Below are positions 61,962-64,000 of a stretch of DNA of 64,000 bases, piece by piece. The first letter of the stretch is position 1; every line of letters starts with the position of its first letter. Under the pieces are notes generated by a model. It worked only from the letters and a program-made list of their open reading frames with translations, made no database searches and was not told the origin of the DNA. A program made the position numbers and the translations under genes. This stretch comes from an uncultured Collinsella sp. (GTDB lineage Bacteria; Actinomycetota; Coriobacteriia; Coriobacteriales; Coriobacteriaceae): NCBI GenBank assembly GCA_900544865.1, contig UQXA01000003.1, forward strand, positions 1 through 64,000. The letters run 5' to 3'.

Positions 61962-62645
61962 ATGTCCGATTCGAGCGACAGTTCTAAGCCGCGACCCAAG
62001 ACCGCGGCCGTTCCACACTACACGGTGGGTGAGGAGATCATGAACTCCGTCACCCATGGTGTCGGCTGCCTGTTGGGTATCGCGGGCCTGGTGCTCCTGA
62101 TCGTATTCGCCGCCCTGCGCGGCGGAGGCCCGGCCCACATGGCCGCGGCAATTGTCTATGGCGTCAGCATTATCCTCGAATACCTAGCCTCCACGCTCTA
62201 CCACGCGATTCAGCCCGCGCGCGCCAAGCGCGTGTTTCGCATCATCGATCACAGCTGCATCTACCTGCTCATAGCCGGCAGCTATACGCCGTTTTGCCTC
62301 ATTACGCTCGCAAACGACGGCGGCGCTGTGCTGTTCTTTGCCGTATGGGCCATCGCCATCATCGGCATCGCCCTCGAGTGCTTCCTGCGCGAGCGCCAGC
62401 CGCATTGGGTAAGCGGCCTGGTCTATCTGCTGATGGGCTGGCTCGTTGTCTTTAAGCTGCCCGAACTTGTGGCGCTGCTCAACCCCGTGGCACTTGCCCT
62501 GCTCGCCGTCGGCGGCGTGTGCTACACCGCGGGCGTGCCGTTCTATATCGCCAAAAACGTGCGCTATCTGCACAGCGTGTTTCACCTGTGGGTGCTCGCC
62601 GGCAGCATCTTCCAGTTCATGGCGGTGATCCTCTTCGTAATCTAG
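61962..62645 (+). CDS. hemolysin III family membrane protein (PAQR type)
   Basis: A 227-residue, seven-helix protein. GGAGG stands at proper distance from ATG 61962. Family motifs: NSVTHGVGCLLG, STLYHAIQP, DHSCIYLLIAGSYTPFCL and FHLWVLAGS, with the metal-binding histidines. Members are related to adiponectin receptors and hydrolyse or modify lipids; a role as hemolysin is not established. It precedes the CNNM gene. Confidence 0.9.
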   Translation: MSDSSDSSKPRPKTAAVPHYTVGEEIMNSVTHGVGCLLGIAGLVLLIVFAALRGGGPAHMAAAIVYGVSIILEYLASTLYHAIQPARAKRVFRIIDHSCIYLLIAGSYTPFCLITLANDGGAVLFFAVWAIAIIGIALECFLRERQPHWVSGLVYLLMGWLVVFKLPELVALLNPVALALLAVGGVCYTAGVPFYIAKNVRYLHSVFHLWVLAGSIFQFMAVILFVI

Positions 62646-62752
62646 CGACCGCGCCCACGGCCCCGCTCTCGCGGGCGACCGGCGCAATTGCCGTATCCGC
62701 CATCAACGTTTTACCCTAACGTCCCGAATCTTGGAGGTTCGAGAAACTCCCG

Positions 62753-64000
62753 ATGGACATAACCATCTCCCTTATTACCACGCTCGTCCTTACGCTTATC
62801 AACGGCTACTTCTCCATGTCCGAGATGGCTCTCACCACGGCCAAGCGCGCCGTGTTGGAGCACGATGCCGAGGAGGGCGATAAGCGTGCCGAGCATGCCG
62901 TCCAGCTCGCCGCCGACTCCGATCAGCTGTTGGCCACCATCCAGGTCGCCATCACGCTCGTGGGCTTCGCCTCGTCTGCCGTCGCCTCGACGAGCCTGTC
63001 CGATCCGCTTGCCACGTGGCTCATGAGCTTTGGCATCGCGCCGCTCTCCGCCATCGCGCGCGGCCTGGCGCCGGTCATCATCACCGTCGCGGTCGCCTTC
63101 GTGTCCATCGTGATCGGCGAGCTCGTCCCCAAGCGCATCGGCCTGGCCAATGCCGAGGGCGTGTCCAAGCAGGTCGTGGGCCCGCTTTCCGTGTTCCAGA
63201 AGATTGCTCGCCCGCTCGTGTGGCTGACTGGCGCTTGCTCCGATGGCCTGGCCCGCATCCTGCGCATCAAGAGCGCCGACGACCGCCAGAACGTCTCGGA
63301 AGAAGAGATCAAGTACATGGTCTCGGAGCAGGACGACCTGCTCGACGAGGAAAAGCGCATGATCCACGAGATCTTCGACCTGGGCGACACCGTTGCCCGC
63401 GAGGTCATGGTGCCGCGCGTGGACACCACCATGTGCGAGGACGACGAGACGGTCGCCGACGTGTTGTCCACCATGCGCCAGACCGGCTTCAGCCGCATCC
63501 CCGTCTATCACGAGGATCCCGACAACGTCGCCGGCATTGCGCACATCAAGGACCTGATCCAACCCGCGCTCGACGGCAAGGGTGACCAGCCCATCGCCGG
63601 CTTTTTGCGCGACGCCACCTTTGTGCCCGACACCAAGGACATCCTGCCGCTACTGTCCGAGATGCAGACCTCGCACGACCAGATCGTGGTGGTCGTGGAC
63701 GAGTACGGCGGCACGGCCGGCATTATCACCATCGAGGATATCGTCGAGGAGATCGTCGGCGAGATCGAGGACGAGTTCGACCCCGACAACAAGTATCTCA
63801 CGCGCCTTTCGCGCCGCGAGTGGCTCGTTGATGGGCGTTTTTCGTGCGATGACGCGATTGAGCTTGGTTGGCCGCTTGAGGAAAGCGATGATTATGAGAC
63901 CATCGCCGGCTGGATTTTGGAGCTTTGTGACTCGGTGCCCGACATCGGAGAGGTGTTTGAGGTCGCGGGGTACAAGTTCAAGGTGCAGTCGATGCGTGGC
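62753..64000 (+). CDS. CNNM/CorC-family membrane protein with CBS pair (3' end cut by window)
   Basis: The frame is open from ATG 62753 to the right edge (416 codons visible, no stop). Residues 1-190 form the CNNM membrane domain (LINGYFSMSEMALTTAKR, TIQVAITLVGFASSAVAS, IVIGELVPKRIGL). Two CBS domains follow (REVMVPRVDTTM, and VVVDEYGGTAGIITIEDIVE), then the beginning of the CorC/HlyC domain. These proteins take part in Mg2+ or Co2+ movement. GGAGG (62733) is 15 bases before the ATG, which is longer than usual. Confidence 0.9.
   Translation, partial: MDITISLITTLVLTLINGYFSMSEMALTTAKRAVLEHDAEEGDKRAEHAVQLAADSDQLLATIQVAITLVGFASSAVASTSLSDPLATWLMSFGIAPLSAIARGLAPVIITVAVAFVSIVIGELVPKRIGLANAEGVSKQVVGPLSVFQKIARPLVWLTGACSDGLARILRIKSADDRQNVSEEEIKYMVSEQDDLLDEEKRMIHEIFDLGDTVAREVMVPRVDTTMCEDDETVADVLSTMRQTGFSRIPVYHEDPDNVAGIAHIKDLIQPALDGKGDQPIAGFLRDATFVPDTKDILPLLSEMQTSHDQIVVVVDEYGGTAGIITIEDIVEEIVGEIEDEFDPDNKYLTRLSRREWLVDGRFSCDDAIELGWPLEESDDYETIAGWILELCDSVPDIGEVFEVAGYKFKVQSMRG

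Overview
The window is about 64 kb of GC-rich chromosomal DNA with dense, short-spaced genes. It most resembles a gut actinobacterium of the class Coriobacteriia, probably Collinsella. The evidence is the style of the proteins: a LuxR-type regulator fused to a 12-helix membrane domain, an Ech-type [NiFe] hydrogenase, NfnAB transhydrogenase, Tat-lipoprotein amino acid transport, pilin-repeat surface proteins ending in LPxTG-like signals, and intergenic regions packed with palindromes. This is inference from family knowledge; no 16S gene is present.

Layout. 2-4904: an operon of unknown function (SPFH protein with zinc ribbons, membrane protein, zinc-ribbon protein, coiled-coil membrane protein, small acidic protein). 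5189-5997: a RelB-like/PIN toxin-antitoxin pair with an operator over its -10 box. 6063-8474: PTS EIIA, a membrane-anchored foldase, YqeY. 8662-11691: polar amino acid ABC transporter (ATPase, Tat lipoprotein, two permeases). 11863-16149: cytidylate-kinase-like protein, membrane LuxR regulator, and a divergent sortase-type surface protein. 16463-22540 (minus strand): nfnB, nfnA, pth, prs, glmU. 22740-25988: ECF transporter (ecfT, fused ecfAA, S component). 26139-30385: exonuclease III, sirtuin, fused folP-folK, biotin-ligase-like protein. 30636-31832: an AAA/DUF4143 ATPase bracketed by palindromes. 31938-35549: coaX, initiator tRNA, an array of 55-bp palindromes, Old Yellow Enzyme-type oxidoreductase. 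35990-42186: small HTH protein and an ech hydrogenase operon with echA and echB fused. 42666-48869: a 2067-residue von Willebrand/pilin-repeat surface protein flanked by 160-bp repeats. 49477-54774: two-component system divergent from an ABC exporter. 55017-59071: MacB/FtsX-type ABC module plus a methyltransferase. 59472-64000: DUF362 ferredoxin-like protein, alpha/beta hydrolase, hemolysin-III protein and a CNNM/CorC protein cut by the right edge.

How the genes fit together. NfnAB interconverts reduced ferredoxin, NADH and NADPH; the Ech-type hydrogenase can oxidise ferredoxin with proton reduction and ion pumping; the DUF362 protein and the OYE-type reductase are further redox proteins. Together they suit a strict anaerobe that disposes of electrons as H2 and through reduction of unsaturated substrates. 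Two large surface proteins, three ABC export/uptake modules and a membrane LuxR regulator suit a host-associated niche.

The most unusual feature is the intergenic DNA. At least eight distinct families of long palindromes occur, several with strictly fixed lengths: 55 bp (six copies, placed at an 80-81 bp period at two loci), 160 bp (three copies flanking the giant surface gene), 41 bp (three copies around the ATPase gene) and 35-42 bp (three copies around the LuxR and surface genes). One palindrome lies inside a coding sequence and forms the linker of the ECF ATPase. Several carry a GGGGACA/TGTCCCC core, and the nonamer CCGCAGGTA recurs in three settings. I know of no name for these families.
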